NCBI RefSeq assembly: GCF_000297115.1
Contig: NZ_CAKP01000001.1
Location: 1 to 64,000, forward strand
Direction: 5' to 3'
DNA length: 64,000 bases
Origin: Caloramator australicus RC3
GTDB lineage: Bacteria > Bacillota > Clostridia > Clostridiales > Caloramatoraceae
Shown here: positions 46,600 through 55,649 of the stretch, in pieces
How positions within the stretch are numbered: position 1 is the stretch's first letter
How the letters are laid out: each line of letters starts with the position of its first letter
The notes under the pieces: generated by a model
What the model was told of the DNA's origin: nothing
Databases searched by the model: none
What the model saw: the letters and a program-made list of their open reading frames with translations, nothing else
Program-made: the position numbers and the translations under genes

Positions 46600-47176
46600 A
46601 TGCAATCTCCTTTTCTTTTTCTATTAGTTCAATTATCTCATGGATTTGTTCCCAGTTAAACACTCTATAAATACCTTCTTTTAATGGTTTTCTATTATAG
46701 GGACAATCGATAAGTAAAACCTTAAAGCCTTCCTTTGCAAGTTGGACTGCATTCTCATACCTGTCTTCAATGAAAATGTCACATCTTAACTCTTTTGCTT
46801 TCTGAATTTTGTTATGGGTTCCTAGTAAATAAACTTCGCCCTTTGGGAAATTATACCTTTTAAGCCACTTTTCAGTTATATTCATTAATTTGGGTTCCCT
46901 GGCAGAAACATAATAAATATTATGCTTTTGGGAGATGTCCTTTAAAACCTTAGAAGCAAATTCTCTTGGCTTTGCTCTAAAATGTATTAGCTCTGAATAC
47001 ATGTCATAAAATTTATTATATTCTTCCTCAGAAACCCCTAATACTTTATAAATTTCATATTCTTTAACATCGTCTTCTTTTAGATTCTTATTAAAATAAT
47101 AATTTGCTAAGTCTAACCAATAGAAAGGATCTGTTATTGTTCCATCGATATCTATACATATATTTAATCTTACCAT
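46598..47176 (-). CDS. HAD-family 5'(3')-deoxyribonucleotidase-like protein
   Basis: The 192-residue product begins with the HAD nucleophile motif ICIDIDGTITDP (first D attacks the phosphate), then has YYVSARE (motif II), KAKELRCDIFIEDRYENAVQLA (motifs III and IV). It matches the NT5C-type nucleotidases, which remove phosphate from nucleoside monophosphates. The exact substrate is not known. Confidence 0.85.
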   Translation of the reverse strand: MVRLNICIDIDGTITDPFYWLDLANYYFNKNLKEDDVKEYEIYKVLGVSEEEYNKFYDMYSELIHFRAKPREFASKVLKDISQKHNIYYVSAREPKLMNITEKWLKRYNFPKGEVYLLGTHNKIQKAKELRCDIFIEDRYENAVQLAKEGFKVLLIDCPYNRKPLKEGIYRVFNWEQIHEIIELIEKEKEIA

Positions 47177-47257
47177 CCTCTCACCTCCTGATTTTATTTT
47201 AAAATCTTTTAATAAACAAAGGATTATAAATTTGTTAAAAAATTGTTAAATTATAAA

Positions 47258-47274
47258 GGCCGCATAATGCGGCC
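47258..47274 (-). terminator. Terminator of the rubrerythrin gene
   Basis: The palindrome GGCCGCAT-A-ATGCGGCC is followed on the minus strand by TTTATAATTT. A second CCCCTC/GAGGGG pair lies between it and the stop codon. Confidence 0.7.
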
Positions 47275-47305
47275 TGAGGGGATGCCCCTTTATTAAGAGG
47301 GGAGA

Positions 47306-47851
47306 TTATTCAAAATATCTTTTTAAAAGACCTCTAAATGCTGCACCGTGTCTTGCTTCGTCCTTGCACATTTCATGAACAGTATCATGGATAGCATCAA
47401 GGCCAAGTTCCTTTGCCCTCTTTGCAAGTTTTAGCTTGCCTTCACATGCTCCGTATTCAGCTTCAACCCTCATTTGAAGGTTCTTCTTTGTGCTATCTGT
47501 TACAACTTCCCCTAAAAGCTCAGCAAACTTTGCAGCATGTTCTGCTTCTTCAAATGCAATTCTTTTATATGCTTCTGCAACTTCAGGATATCCTTCTCTA
47601 TCTGCCTGACGGCTCATTGCAAGATACATACCAACTTCTGTGCATTCTCCCATAAAGTTTGCCTTTAAACCTTCGATTATTTCTGGATCAACTCCCTTTG
47701 CAACTCCAATTCTATGTTCATCAGCCCAAACGAGCTCTCCGTTTTCCTTTGTTATGAATTTTTCCTTTGGCGCACCACATTGTGGACATTTTTCTGGTGC
47801 TTCACTTCCTTCATGAACATAACCACAAATTGTGCAAACAAACTTTTTCAT
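47306..47851 (-). CDS. Reverse rubrerythrin
   Basis: The 181-residue protein has the rubredoxin-like iron site first (C6, C9, C22, C25 in CTICGYVHE and CPQCGAP) and the ferritin-like di-iron domain after it (about 40-181), with [14 protein letters not shown] and [21 protein letters not shown] supplying the iron ligands. This order is the reverse of classic rubrerythrin and is known from clostridia, where the protein reduces peroxide and oxygen. It stands alone with its own terminator. Confidence 0.94.
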   Translation of the reverse strand: MKKFVCTICGYVHEGSEAPEKCPQCGAPKEKFITKENGELVWADEHRIGVAKGVDPEIIEGLKANFMGECTEVGMYLAMSRQADREGYPEVAEAYKRIAFEEAEHAAKFAELLGEVVTDSTKKNLQMRVEAEYGACEGKLKLAKRAKELGLDAIHDTVHEMCKDEARHGAAFRGLLKRYFE

Positions 47852-47970
47852 CTTCCCATCCTCCCCATAAGAAAATATTTTAAATTTATTATTTACATTT
47901 TATATATTATCATAATTTTTTATTTCTGACAATAGTTTTTTGTAGAAAATTATTTTCCTTTAGGAAATTA

Positions 47971-48543
47971 TTACAAGTCTAAATTATCCTTTATCTTTTT
48001 AACAGAGTTTTTTATAACCTTTCCTATATAACTTACATGAAAACCTAAATCATCTGCTATCTCTTGCATTGTTTTACCTTCTAAAAAATACTTTTTTATT
48101 ATCTCCTCCTGCCTTGATGTAAGGTGCCTAAATGCTTCATATATTCTTCGTATATCCTGTTCTTTAGTTATTTCCTCTAAAATCTTATGTTCAAACTCTT
48201 CATCCTTTATTATATCCTCTATTTTTCTATTGGAATCATAATAAAGTTCTTGATTTAATGAAATGTATCCAAATTTTTTCTGGGCTTGTCTATAAAAACT
48301 TCTTATTTCATTTTTTATGTAGGTATAGGCTAAAGTAGAAAACTCTATATCTTTTGAAATATCGTAATCTAAAAAAGCCTTATAAAGTCCTATGCTTGCA
48401 ACCTGAAAAAGATCAGCATACTCTAACTTACTTTGCCACTTTTTACACAAATTATGTATCAAGTTTTTGTATCTTGAGAAAATTTCATCAAAGGTTACAA
48501 CTATGTATTCCTCGTTTATTTTAACAAGCTTTTCCTTAACCAT
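47971..48543 (-). CDS. Sigma-70 family RNA polymerase sigma factor
   Basis: The 190-residue product has region 2 (about 20-90: YADLFQVASIGLYKAFLDYD, EFSTLAYTYIKNEIRSFYRQ) and region 4 (about 135-185: LTSRQEEIIKKYFLEGKTMQEIADDLGFHVSYIGKVIKNSVKKI). No clear region 3 or anti-sigma gene is near. Its size and sequence resemble small sporulation/stress or prophage-type sigma factors of clostridia; the regulon cannot be told. Confidence 0.85.
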   Translation of the reverse strand: MVKEKLVKINEEYIVVTFDEIFSRYKNLIHNLCKKWQSKLEYADLFQVASIGLYKAFLDYDISKDIEFSTLAYTYIKNEIRSFYRQAQKKFGYISLNQELYYDSNRKIEDIIKDEEFEHKILEEITKEQDIRRIYEAFRHLTSRQEEIIKKYFLEGKTMQEIADDLGFHVSYIGKVIKNSVKKIKDNLDL

Positions 48544-48631
48544 CCTTCACCTCGTATGTTCTATAGTTCTTTATAAATAATTTTATCATCTAATTATCAT
48601 AAGTAAACTTGTAAATTTGCAAAAAGTAAAA

Positions 48632-48660
48632 AATCCGGATTAGGTTTTTATCCGGATTTT
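48632..48660 (-). terminator. Terminator of the esterase gene
   Basis: The stem AATCCGGAT/ATCCGGATT with a 9-base loop is followed on the minus strand by TTTTTTAC. A fragment of the dispersed repeat lies between it and the gene. Confidence 0.85.
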
Positions 48661-48663
48661 AGG

Positions 48664-48692
48664 TTGTAGACAAACTTCCTTTAGTGTTTAGA
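48664..48692 (+). repeat. Fragment of the MITE-like repeat
   Basis: Twenty-nine bases match the left end of the element at 13387-13415 with 24 identities (TTGTAGACAAAC, then CTTT, GTGTT, AGA). Only this end is present. It sits between the esterase stop codon and its terminator. Confidence 0.5.
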
Positions 48693-48703
48693 TGATGAAG
48701 TTT

Positions 48704-49453
48704 TTATGAATTTAAAAATTTATATACTGCATTAAAAACATCATGCTTTTCACATTCAATTGTTATGTTATGCCCGCACTTTTTTAAGATACACTTTTGT
48801 TTCACAGAAGATGTAGCTGCGTTATAAAGATAATCAACGCTTGCAATATCCACAGTGCTATCCTTTTCGGACTGAACAATAAATAAAGGTGATTTTACTT
48901 TTTTTAAGTTCTTTTTTACCAAGCGATTTAATTTATTAAATTCATGAATTGACTTTACTGGAATTTTATCATACCCTAGAAGGTATTTCTTTTCTTCTTC
49001 TGGTCTTTCCTCTGGTGGCCATTTTGCATATCTCATAAAATACTTTATTAAAAAGGCAAAGTTCCCTGTTTTGTTTTTTAAGATTAACGGAGGTGATAGA
49101 GCTACTACCTTATCTATATCATAATTTTCAGCAATATATAACGCTAATAGTGAACCCATAGAATGGCCTATAACATAAATCTTAGAACAGCTTTCCTTTA
49201 AAAAATTTAGTCCCCCTTCAACAGATTTTATCCAATCCTTAAATGTAGATCTTTCCATTTCATCAATTGAAGTCCCATGCCCATGCAATCTAACACCATA
49301 AACAGTATATCCCTTTTCATTTAAAAAGTGTCCTAATTCCCTAAGTTCAGCAGGCGTTGAAGTAAATCCATGAATTAAAAGGCACCCTTCTTCTCTGCCC
49401 TTTAAAAAATATTCTCTTTTCAGATCTTCTTGATTTAACTGTAAATCTTTCAT
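48704..49453 (-). CDS. Alpha/beta-fold carboxylesterase (Est30-like)
   Basis: The 249-residue hydrolase shows the oxyanion-hole motif CLLIHGFTSTPAELRELG, the nucleophile elbow VIGHSMGSLL, the acid in QSEKDSTVD and the histidine in KKCGHNITIECE. Size and motifs match the monoacylglycerol lipase/Est30 group of thermophilic Firmicutes. It is cytoplasmic. The start is an ATG behind GGGGGGAT. Confidence 0.9.
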   Translation of the reverse strand: MKDLQLNQEDLKREYFLKGREEGCLLIHGFTSTPAELRELGHFLNEKGYTVYGVRLHGHGTSIDEMERSTFKDWIKSVEGGLNFLKESCSKIYVIGHSMGSLLALYIAENYDIDKVVALSPPLILKNKTGNFAFLIKYFMRYAKWPPEERPEEEKKYLLGYDKIPVKSIHEFNKLNRLVKKNLKKVKSPLFIVQSEKDSTVDIASVDYLYNAATSSVKQKCILKKCGHNITIECEKHDVFNAVYKFLNS

Positions 49454-49611
49454 TCAATCCCCCCTCAGCCTATCTTAATTACAATTATAGAGCAATTTTC
49501 TGAAAATTTCCAATTCACTTATTTACTATTTAAACAAAATATCTTAAAATATAATAGAAAGCCTTTTCTATTTTCTTTTTTCTTAAAAATTTTCAAATGT
49601 GGGGGGATAAC

Positions 49612-50982
49612 ATGAAGGAAAAACTACCTTTTTCGAAACTCGTGGAATATTCATTAGGGCAATTGGGCTGGTCAATTTTATCAGGAATAATAGGAACATA
49701 CCTTATCTTCTACTATATTCCTACTGAAAAGTCAGGAATTTCTACTTTGATTCCTCAGGTTACTTTTTTTGGTTTTTTAACTATCATTGGTTTAATTACG
49801 ATGCTTGGAAGATTTTTTGATGCAATAACCGATCCATGGATTGCAACCTTAAGTGACAGATGTAAATCTAAAGATGGTAGGAGAATCCCTTTTATGAAGT
49901 ATTCTGCTATTCCCTTTACGCTCACAACAGTTCTTGTATTTTGGGCTCCTTTAAATAGTGAAAGTTATTATAACGCCTTATATTTAACAATACTACTTCT
50001 TCTATTCTATCTTTTTATGACGATGTATGTAACACCTTATTTTGCGCTGCTTTCAGAACTTGGACATACACCTGAAGAAAGACTTAATCTTTCTACAGCG
50101 ATTTCCATTACATGGTTTTTAGGCTTTGCCGTTGCCTCTCAGGCCCCTGTTATATGGAATATATTTTTAAATATGGGCTATAGCAAAAGAAGTGCTATAT
50201 TAATCACTTTTTCAATACTTTCATTAATTGCTTTAATATTTTTGCTTATCCCCGTATTTACAATAGATGAAAAAAAATATTGTGAAGCAACTCCTTCAGA
50301 AATTAAAATGGTAGAATCCATAAAAGCCACTTTTAAAAACAAGGATTTTAAAGTATTTGTTTTTTCCGACTTAGTTTACTGGATAGCAATTACCACATTT
50401 CAAAATGCTCTCCTATACTATATAACTATTTTGTTGGACCTTCCTGAAGCTATGTTAGGCATTCTATTGATTTTACTCGGGGTAGGATCCTTTATATTCT
50501 ATGTTCCGGTTAATTTACTTGCAAAAAAATATGGGAAGAAAAAACTTCTTATCTTTGCCTTTGTTCTTTTTATAGTTACCTACTCATTGGGTTTCTTTTT
50601 AGGAAAGCTTCCGATATCCAATACTATTCAAGCATATCTTTTAGTTATTTTTGCCTCAATTCCTATGGCAGTTTTTGGAATATTGCCTAACGCAGTTATT
50701 GCAGATATAGCAGAGTTTGATGCTATTCATACAGGTTCTAAAAGAGAGGCAATATTCTTTGGCACTAGGACATTTATGTCAAAGGTTGGTCAGATGCTTT
50801 CTATGCTGGTTTTAAGTTCACTTTTACTATACAAAAGAAACGGAAGCAACGAAATCGGTATAAGGTTAACTGCCTTATCAGCCGCACTGTTCTGTTTTTT
50901 AGGGCTTATATTGTTTTTAAAATACAATGAACAATATATCCTAATAGGTATTTCAAAGAAGGATAAAAATATAGGTATATAA
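49612..50982 (+). CDS. MFS transporter of the GPH (glycoside-pentoside-hexuronide) family
   Basis: The 456-residue membrane protein has twelve spans. The ATG at 49612 follows GGGGGGA. Near the first loop is GRFFDAITDPWIATLSDRCKSKDGRRIPFM, the GPH-type signature, and the middle shows PNAVIADIAEFDAIHTGSKREAIFFGTRTFMSK. It should import a sugar or glycoside with a cation. No sugar-degrading gene is near, so the substrate is open. Confidence 0.9.
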   Translation: MKEKLPFSKLVEYSLGQLGWSILSGIIGTYLIFYYIPTEKSGISTLIPQVTFFGFLTIIGLITMLGRFFDAITDPWIATLSDRCKSKDGRRIPFMKYSAIPFTLTTVLVFWAPLNSESYYNALYLTILLLLFYLFMTMYVTPYFALLSELGHTPEERLNLSTAISITWFLGFAVASQAPVIWNIFLNMGYSKRSAILITFSILSLIALIFLLIPVFTIDEKKYCEATPSEIKMVESIKATFKNKDFKVFVFSDLVYWIAITTFQNALLYYITILLDLPEAMLGILLILLGVGSFIFYVPVNLLAKKYGKKKLLIFAFVLFIVTYSLGFFLGKLPISNTIQAYLLVIFASIPMAVFGILPNAVIADIAEFDAIHTGSKREAIFFGTRTFMSKVGQMLSMLVLSSLLLYKRNGSNEIGIRLTALSAALFCFLGLILFLKYNEQYILIGISKKDKNIGI

Positions 50983-50987
50983 ATAAA

Positions 50988-51026
50988 AACTTAAACTTAA
51001 GTGCCAGGCACTTAAGTTTAAGTTTT
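50988..51026. terminator. Bidirectional terminator
   Basis: The long stem AACTTAAACTTAAGTGCC/GGCACTTAAGTTTAAGTT with a short loop is followed by TTTTAT on the plus strand. It lies between the converging GPH transporter and hcp genes. Confidence 0.88.
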
Positions 51027-51031
51027 TTATA

Positions 51032-52672
51032 TTAGCCTAAAAACATTTTTAAATCATCTTCAACATTTGTTATTCCACCTATTCCAAACTTTTCAACTAA
51101 AACTTTAGCAACATTTGGTGAAAGGAAGGCTGGTAGTGTTGGTCCAAGGTGGATATTTTTAACTCCAAGGTAAAGCAATGCAAGAAGAACAGTTACAGCC
51201 TTTTGTTCATACCAAGCAATATTGTATGAGATTGGAAGCTCATTAACGTCATTAAGACCAAATACTTCCTTAAGTTTTAGTGCAATAACTGCAAGAGAGT
51301 ATGAATCGTTGCATTGTCCTGCATCAAGAACTCTTGGGATTCCTCCAATATCTCCAAGATCCAATTTGTTATATCTATACTTTGCACATCCTGCTGTTAA
51401 TATAACTGTATCCTTTGGAAGGGCCTTTGCAAATTCTGTGTAGTATTCCCTTGACTTCATTCTACCATCACAGCCTGCCATTACAAAGAATCTCTTTATT
51501 GCACCGCTTTTTACAGCTTCAACAACTTTATCTGCAAGGGCAAGAACCTGATTATGGGCAAATCCACCAACTATTTCGCCCTTTTCAATCTCAACAGGCG
51601 GCTTGCATCTCTTTGCATGTTCTATAATTTCACTAAAGTCCTTTCTTCCATCTGCACCTTCACTTATATGTTTAACTCCTGGGAAGCCTACAACCCCTGT
51701 TGTATATACCCTATCCTTATATGAATCCTTTGGTGGGACTAAGCAGTTAGTTGTCATAAGGATTGGTCCATTAAAGCTTTCAAATTCTTTATCCTGTTGC
51801 CACCATGCATTTCCATAGTTTCCTACAAAATGAGGATACTTCTTGAATGCTGGATAGTAATGGGCTGGAAGCATTTCACCGTGAGTATAAACATCAACTC
51901 CTGTCCCATCTGTTTGCTTTAAAAGCTCTTCAAGATCCTTAAGATCATGGCCACTTATCAAGATAGCTGGATTATTTCTAACTCCAATATTAACCTTTGT
52001 TATTTCAGGATTTCCATATGTTGAAGTATTAGCCTTATCTAAAAGGGCCATTGTGTCTACTGCATATTTCCCAGTTTCCATTGCAAGAGCAACAAGCTCA
52101 TCCGCAGTTAAACTATAATTTAAAGTTGCTGCAAGTGCCCTTTGCATAAATTTGAAAATTTCATTATCCTTAAAGCCTAATTGATATGCGTGATAAGCAT
52201 AGGCAGCCATTCCCTTAACACCGTAAGTTATAAGCTCTCTTAATGATCTTATATCTTCATTTTCTGTAGAAAGAATTCCTATTTCTAATGCCTTTAAATC
52301 AAAGTTATCTTCACTTCCAGTCCAAATAGCTGCATCATGATTAATATCGCTAATATTTATTCCTTTAATTGAAAGAGCATGTTTAATATTATCTCTTACC
52401 ATAAGTGCGTCCTTAATCTTTTTTACAAAGTAAACTTTATCAAAATTAACATTTGTGATTGTAGCAAACAAACCCTCCATCACAAATTTATCAACATCAT
52501 CAAATTGAATGCCGTTTTCCTTTGCAACAATGTTAAATAACGAAATGCCCTTTAAAGTATACATAAAAAGATCCTGCATTCTTGCAACATCATCAGTTTT
52601 TCCACAGACACCCCTTAAAGAGCAACCTACACCCTTTGCAGCCTCTTGGCATTGAAAACAAAACATACTCAT
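51032..52672 (-). CDS. hcp: Hydroxylamine reductase / hybrid cluster protein
   Basis: The 546-residue protein begins [17 protein letters not shown], with the N-terminal cluster cysteines C5, C8, C17 and C23, and has the hybrid-cluster ligands further on ([47 protein letters not shown]). Hcp reduces nitric oxide or hydroxylamine and protects anaerobes from nitrosative stress. A GTGA-N6-TCAC palindrome upstream is a candidate site for an Hcp regulator of the Crp/Fnr family. GGAGG precedes the ATG. Confidence 0.96.
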   Translation of the reverse strand: MSMFCFQCQEAAKGVGCSLRGVCGKTDDVARMQDLFMYTLKGISLFNIVAKENGIQFDDVDKFVMEGLFATITNVNFDKVYFVKKIKDALMVRDNIKHALSIKGINISDINHDAAIWTGSEDNFDLKALEIGILSTENEDIRSLRELITYGVKGMAAYAYHAYQLGFKDNEIFKFMQRALAATLNYSLTADELVALAMETGKYAVDTMALLDKANTSTYGNPEITKVNIGVRNNPAILISGHDLKDLEELLKQTDGTGVDVYTHGEMLPAHYYPAFKKYPHFVGNYGNAWWQQDKEFESFNGPILMTTNCLVPPKDSYKDRVYTTGVVGFPGVKHISEGADGRKDFSEIIEHAKRCKPPVEIEKGEIVGGFAHNQVLALADKVVEAVKSGAIKRFFVMAGCDGRMKSREYYTEFAKALPKDTVILTAGCAKYRYNKLDLGDIGGIPRVLDAGQCNDSYSLAVIALKLKEVFGLNDVNELPISYNIAWYEQKAVTVLLALLYLGVKNIHLGPTLPAFLSPNVAKVLVEKFGIGGITNVEDDLKMFLG

Positions 52673-52733
52673 GTTTATTCCTCCTTTTGATTAATTTTAC
52701 AATTTAAATATACTACTTTATCCCATCCCAATC

Positions 52734-52749
52734 AGTGATTTTTATCACA
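52734..52749. promoter_or_regulatory. Candidate Crp/Fnr-family (HcpR-like) operator upstream of hcp
   Basis: Read on the minus strand, TGTGATAAAAATCACT contains the perfect palindrome GTGA-N6-TCAC, matching the Crp/Fnr core TGTGA-N6-TCACA. It lies about 63-77 bases before the hcp start, in the region shared with the divergent rhomboid-like gene. HcpR is a known Fnr-like regulator of hcp in anaerobes; no regulator gene is in the window. Confidence 0.45.
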
Positions 52750-52822
52750 TAGTTAAATTTAATGAAAAAAATTTTGTTTTAGGTTATAATATAATTAAAA
52801 TACAATTGAAGGGATGATTGAC

Positions 52823-53665
52823 ATGAAGTGGTTATATAAGCTGGAAAATAAATATCATAAATATTCAATAAAAAATTTAATGTTGTATATCGTAACTTTA
52901 ACCTTCGCAACCTATTTAGTATCTACCTTTAATCCATCTATAATCGATAATTTTATGCTCATTCCAAGTCTTGTTTTAAAAGGACAAGTTTGGCGCCTTA
53001 TAACCTTCCTCTTTATTCCACCAACCTTTAGCCCCCTTTGGCTTATAATAACCCTCTATTTTTATTACATGATAGGCACTTCCCTCGAAAATTATTGGGG
53101 TTCCTTTAAGTTTAACCTTTATTACCTTATCGGAACTTTAGCAACAATAGCAGCCATGTTTATAACCGGAGGATATGGAACATCCTTTTATCTTAATCTA
53201 TCGTTATTTTTAGCCTTTGCTTATCTTTTCCCTAATATGGAAATACTTTTATTTTTCATCCTTCCAATAAAGGTAAAATATATCGGATATGTTTATTGGA
53301 TATCCCTCGCATACGCTGTTTTATTTAGTCCTTTCCCTTCAAAAATTACAGCTCTTTTCTCCGTCCTTAACTTTTTAATATTCTTTGGAGATGAAATATT
53401 TACAAGGACAAAAGCAAGAAGATACTCATACTTAAGAAGAAAAGAATTTAAAAGCAAACTTCCAAAGTCAAAAAATTATCATCACAAATGCACCGTCTGC
53501 GGTATAACCGATGCAGATGAGCCTACTATGGAATTTAGATATTGTTCAAAATGTGCTGGAAAACATGCATATTGCTCAGAGCACCTTTATAATCACGAAC
53601 ACATTACAGAAGAAGAGGAATTAAAATCAAAAATTATAGAATTTAAACCAAAGAAGAAAGAATAA
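52823..53665 (+). CDS. Rhomboid-like membrane protein without catalytic serine, zinc-ribbon tail
   Basis: The 280-residue protein has six predicted membrane spans (about 20-190) with rhomboid/derlin-like features: GQVWRLITFLFIPP in the first loop and YYMIGTSLENYWGSFKFNLYYLIG. Where active rhomboids have GxSG, this protein has GGYGTSFYLNLSLF, so the catalytic Ser is missing. The cytoplasmic tail (about 215-265) has HKCTVCGITDAD, RYCSKCAGKHAYCSEH, enough Cys and His for one or two zinc sites. The ATG at 52823 follows GAAGGGA. It may bind membrane proteins without cutting them; that is inference. Confidence 0.7.
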   Translation: MKWLYKLENKYHKYSIKNLMLYIVTLTFATYLVSTFNPSIIDNFMLIPSLVLKGQVWRLITFLFIPPTFSPLWLIITLYFYYMIGTSLENYWGSFKFNLYYLIGTLATIAAMFITGGYGTSFYLNLSLFLAFAYLFPNMEILLFFILPIKVKYIGYVYWISLAYAVLFSPFPSKITALFSVLNFLIFFGDEIFTRTKARRYSYLRRKEFKSKLPKSKNYHHKCTVCGITDADEPTMEFRYCSKCAGKHAYCSEHLYNHEHITEEEELKSKIIEFKPKKKE

Positions 53666-53683
53666 GTAGAGGAGGAAATATTA

Positions 53684-54959
53684 ATGGATACTCACTGTTT
53701 AACAATACTAAAAAGTGAAGTTAAACCTGCCCTTGGCTGCACTGAGCCCGTAGCTGTAGCCCTATGTTGTGGGAGGGCAAAGGATGAACTTAATGATATC
53801 CCTGATAAAGTTGAAGTTTTTGTCAGTAAAAATGTTTTAAAAAACGGAATGGGGGTTTATGTTCCAAACACTGATATGGTAGGTCTTGATATTGCAGCTG
53901 CTGTAGGAAGTTTAATAGGAAACTCCCACAAAGGGCTTAATATACTTGAAGATGTAGATGATAAATTGCTTTTAGAGGCAAAAAATTTTTTAAAAAATGA
54001 TAAGATTAAAATCTTTCTCAAGGAAACTAAGGACAAGCTATATATTGAATCTATTCTGTATAAAGGGGATTCCTATGTTAAAGTTATCATCAAGGATAAG
54101 CATGATAGGATAATATATGTTGAAAGAAATGGAAATGTGATTGTAAAGGATGAAATAGAAGAAATCGCCGTATCCTCTAAAAGCCACAGGCTATCAATAA
54201 AAGAAATATATGAATTTGCCACATCAGTAAATTTTGAAGAAATAGCATTCTTACTAGAAGGCGTTGAAATGAATAAAAAAATTGCACAGGAAGGTTTAGA
54301 CAAAAATTATGGCCTTAATGTCGGTAAAAACATTATTCAAAATATCAAAAAAGGAATTTTGTCCGATGACATTCACAATTTTGCTATGGCCCTAACAGCA
54401 GCCGGAGCAGACGCCAGGATGTCCGGAGCAACCTTGCCTGTTATGAGCAGTGCAGGAAGTGGTAATCAGGGGTTAACTGCAATATTGCCGGTGGTTGCAG
54501 TTTCTGAAAAATTAAACTGTAGCAAAGAAAAGCTTGCTAGAGCTATTGCAATAAGGCATTTAATAACCTACCATATAAAAACCCATTTAGGAAGACTTTC
54601 ACCTGTTTGTGGATGCGGTGTCGCTGCAGGTATTGGTGCAAGCTGTGCAATTACTTATCTCTTAGGTGGAGCATATGATAATATAACTAAAGCAATAAAG
54701 AATATGGTTGCTGGTTGCTAACCTTACTGGAATTGTATGCGATGGCGCTAAACCAAGCTGTGCCCTAAAACTTGCAACATCAGCATCTGCTGCAGTTCAG
54801 TCAGCACTTCTTGCTGTTTCAGGAATTGAGGTATCAAAACATGACGGAATAATTGAAGATGATGTTGAAAAAACGATAATTAACCTTGCCAAGGTTGGAA
54901 CATTAGGAATGTCTGTAACAGATGATGTAATACTAAACATAATGATAAATAAATGTTAA
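53684..54959 (+). pseudogene. cyuA: L-cysteine desulfidase / serine dehydratase alpha-like (CyuA, UPF0597), frameshifted
   Basis: From the ATG at 53684 the frame gives EVKPALGCTEPVAVALCCGRAK, AGADARMSGATLPVMSSAGSGNQG and CGCGVAAGIGASCA. It then ends at 54719 after a tandem duplication GGTTGCTGGTTGCT (54706-54719). Removing one 7-base copy restores NMVANLTGIVCDGAKPSCALK, which goes on to 54959. The whole protein would have about 420 residues and hold a [4Fe-4S] cluster whose ligands lie on both sides of the break. The enzyme turns cysteine into pyruvate, ammonia and sulfide. Because the cause is a 7-base duplication, this is a real mutation, and it could revert. Confidence 0.88.
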
Positions 54960-54981
54960 GAGGATGCAAAGCATCCTCTTA
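54957..54981. terminator. Bidirectional terminator
   Basis: The stem TAAGAGGATGC/GCATCCTCTTA has an AAA loop and is followed by TTTTA on the plus strand. It lies between the converging cyuA and hydrolase genes. Confidence 0.85.
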
Positions 54982-55635
54982 TTTTACGGTCTTTACTATT
55001 TCGACTCCATTTCCTGCCATTATCATTAATGCAGCTATATTTAAAAGTTCTGCATAGTGATATCCTAAATCATAAGTTTCTACTGCACTTATTGGCACTA
55101 TAACCCTTGCTTTTATATTTTTCATGTTAAAATATGCCTTTAAGGTATTGGCAAATTGTTCAACACATATATCTGTGCAGTCACCTACGATTATAAAATT
55201 TTTAATCTGAGGATTATTCTTTAGCCAATCTTGAAACTCATCCTCTAAAAAACCATTAGTAGAATTTTTGTTAATTATTTTTAGTTCTGCTACCTCTTTT
55301 AATTCATCCACAACCTCGCTTTCCCATGTTCCTCTTACACAATGACTTGGATATGAACTAAACTCAGGGGAATCCTCACTATGGCTGTCAGCAAAAGCAA
55401 TGGCTTTTATTTCATTTTCTTTGCAAAGCCTTAGTATTCTTTCTGTTTCTGGGATCAAAGCCTTTATTCTTGGACTTGAGAGGTTTCCCTCCTTGCAAAA
55501 TCCGTTTATCATATCAACTATAACTAAAACTGTTTCTTTTGAATTTAATTCCTTAATATCTAAGTCAGGTCTTTCCTCTAAAAATTTTTTCATTTCCTCT
55601 AAAGCATCTAAAGCTTTCTTTTCATCAAGCCCCAT
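54979..55635 (-). CDS. Cysteine hydrolase of the isochorismatase/nicotinamidase family
   Basis: The 218-residue product has the catalytic Asp in VLVIVDMINGFCKEG (D41), the conserved Lys in KIINKNSTNGF, the acid-bound VGDCTDICVEQFANTL motif with the nucleophilic Cys, and a metal-binding ADSH. Nicotinamidase is the closest activity by motif. The ATG at 55635 follows AAGGAGG. It is the third gene of an operon behind YjjI and YjjW (14-bp gap), so its substrate could come from the glycyl radical enzyme reaction. Confidence 0.85.
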   Translation of the reverse strand: MGLDEKKALDALEEMKKFLEERPDLDIKELNSKETVLVIVDMINGFCKEGNLSSPRIKALIPETERILRLCKENEIKAIAFADSHSEDSPEFSSYPSHCVRGTWESEVVDELKEVAELKIINKNSTNGFLEDEFQDWLKNNPQIKNFIIVGDCTDICVEQFANTLKAYFNMKNIKARVIVPISAVETYDLGYHYAELLNIAALMIMAGNGVEIVKTVK

Positions 55636-55649
55636 ACTATTCCTCCTTA

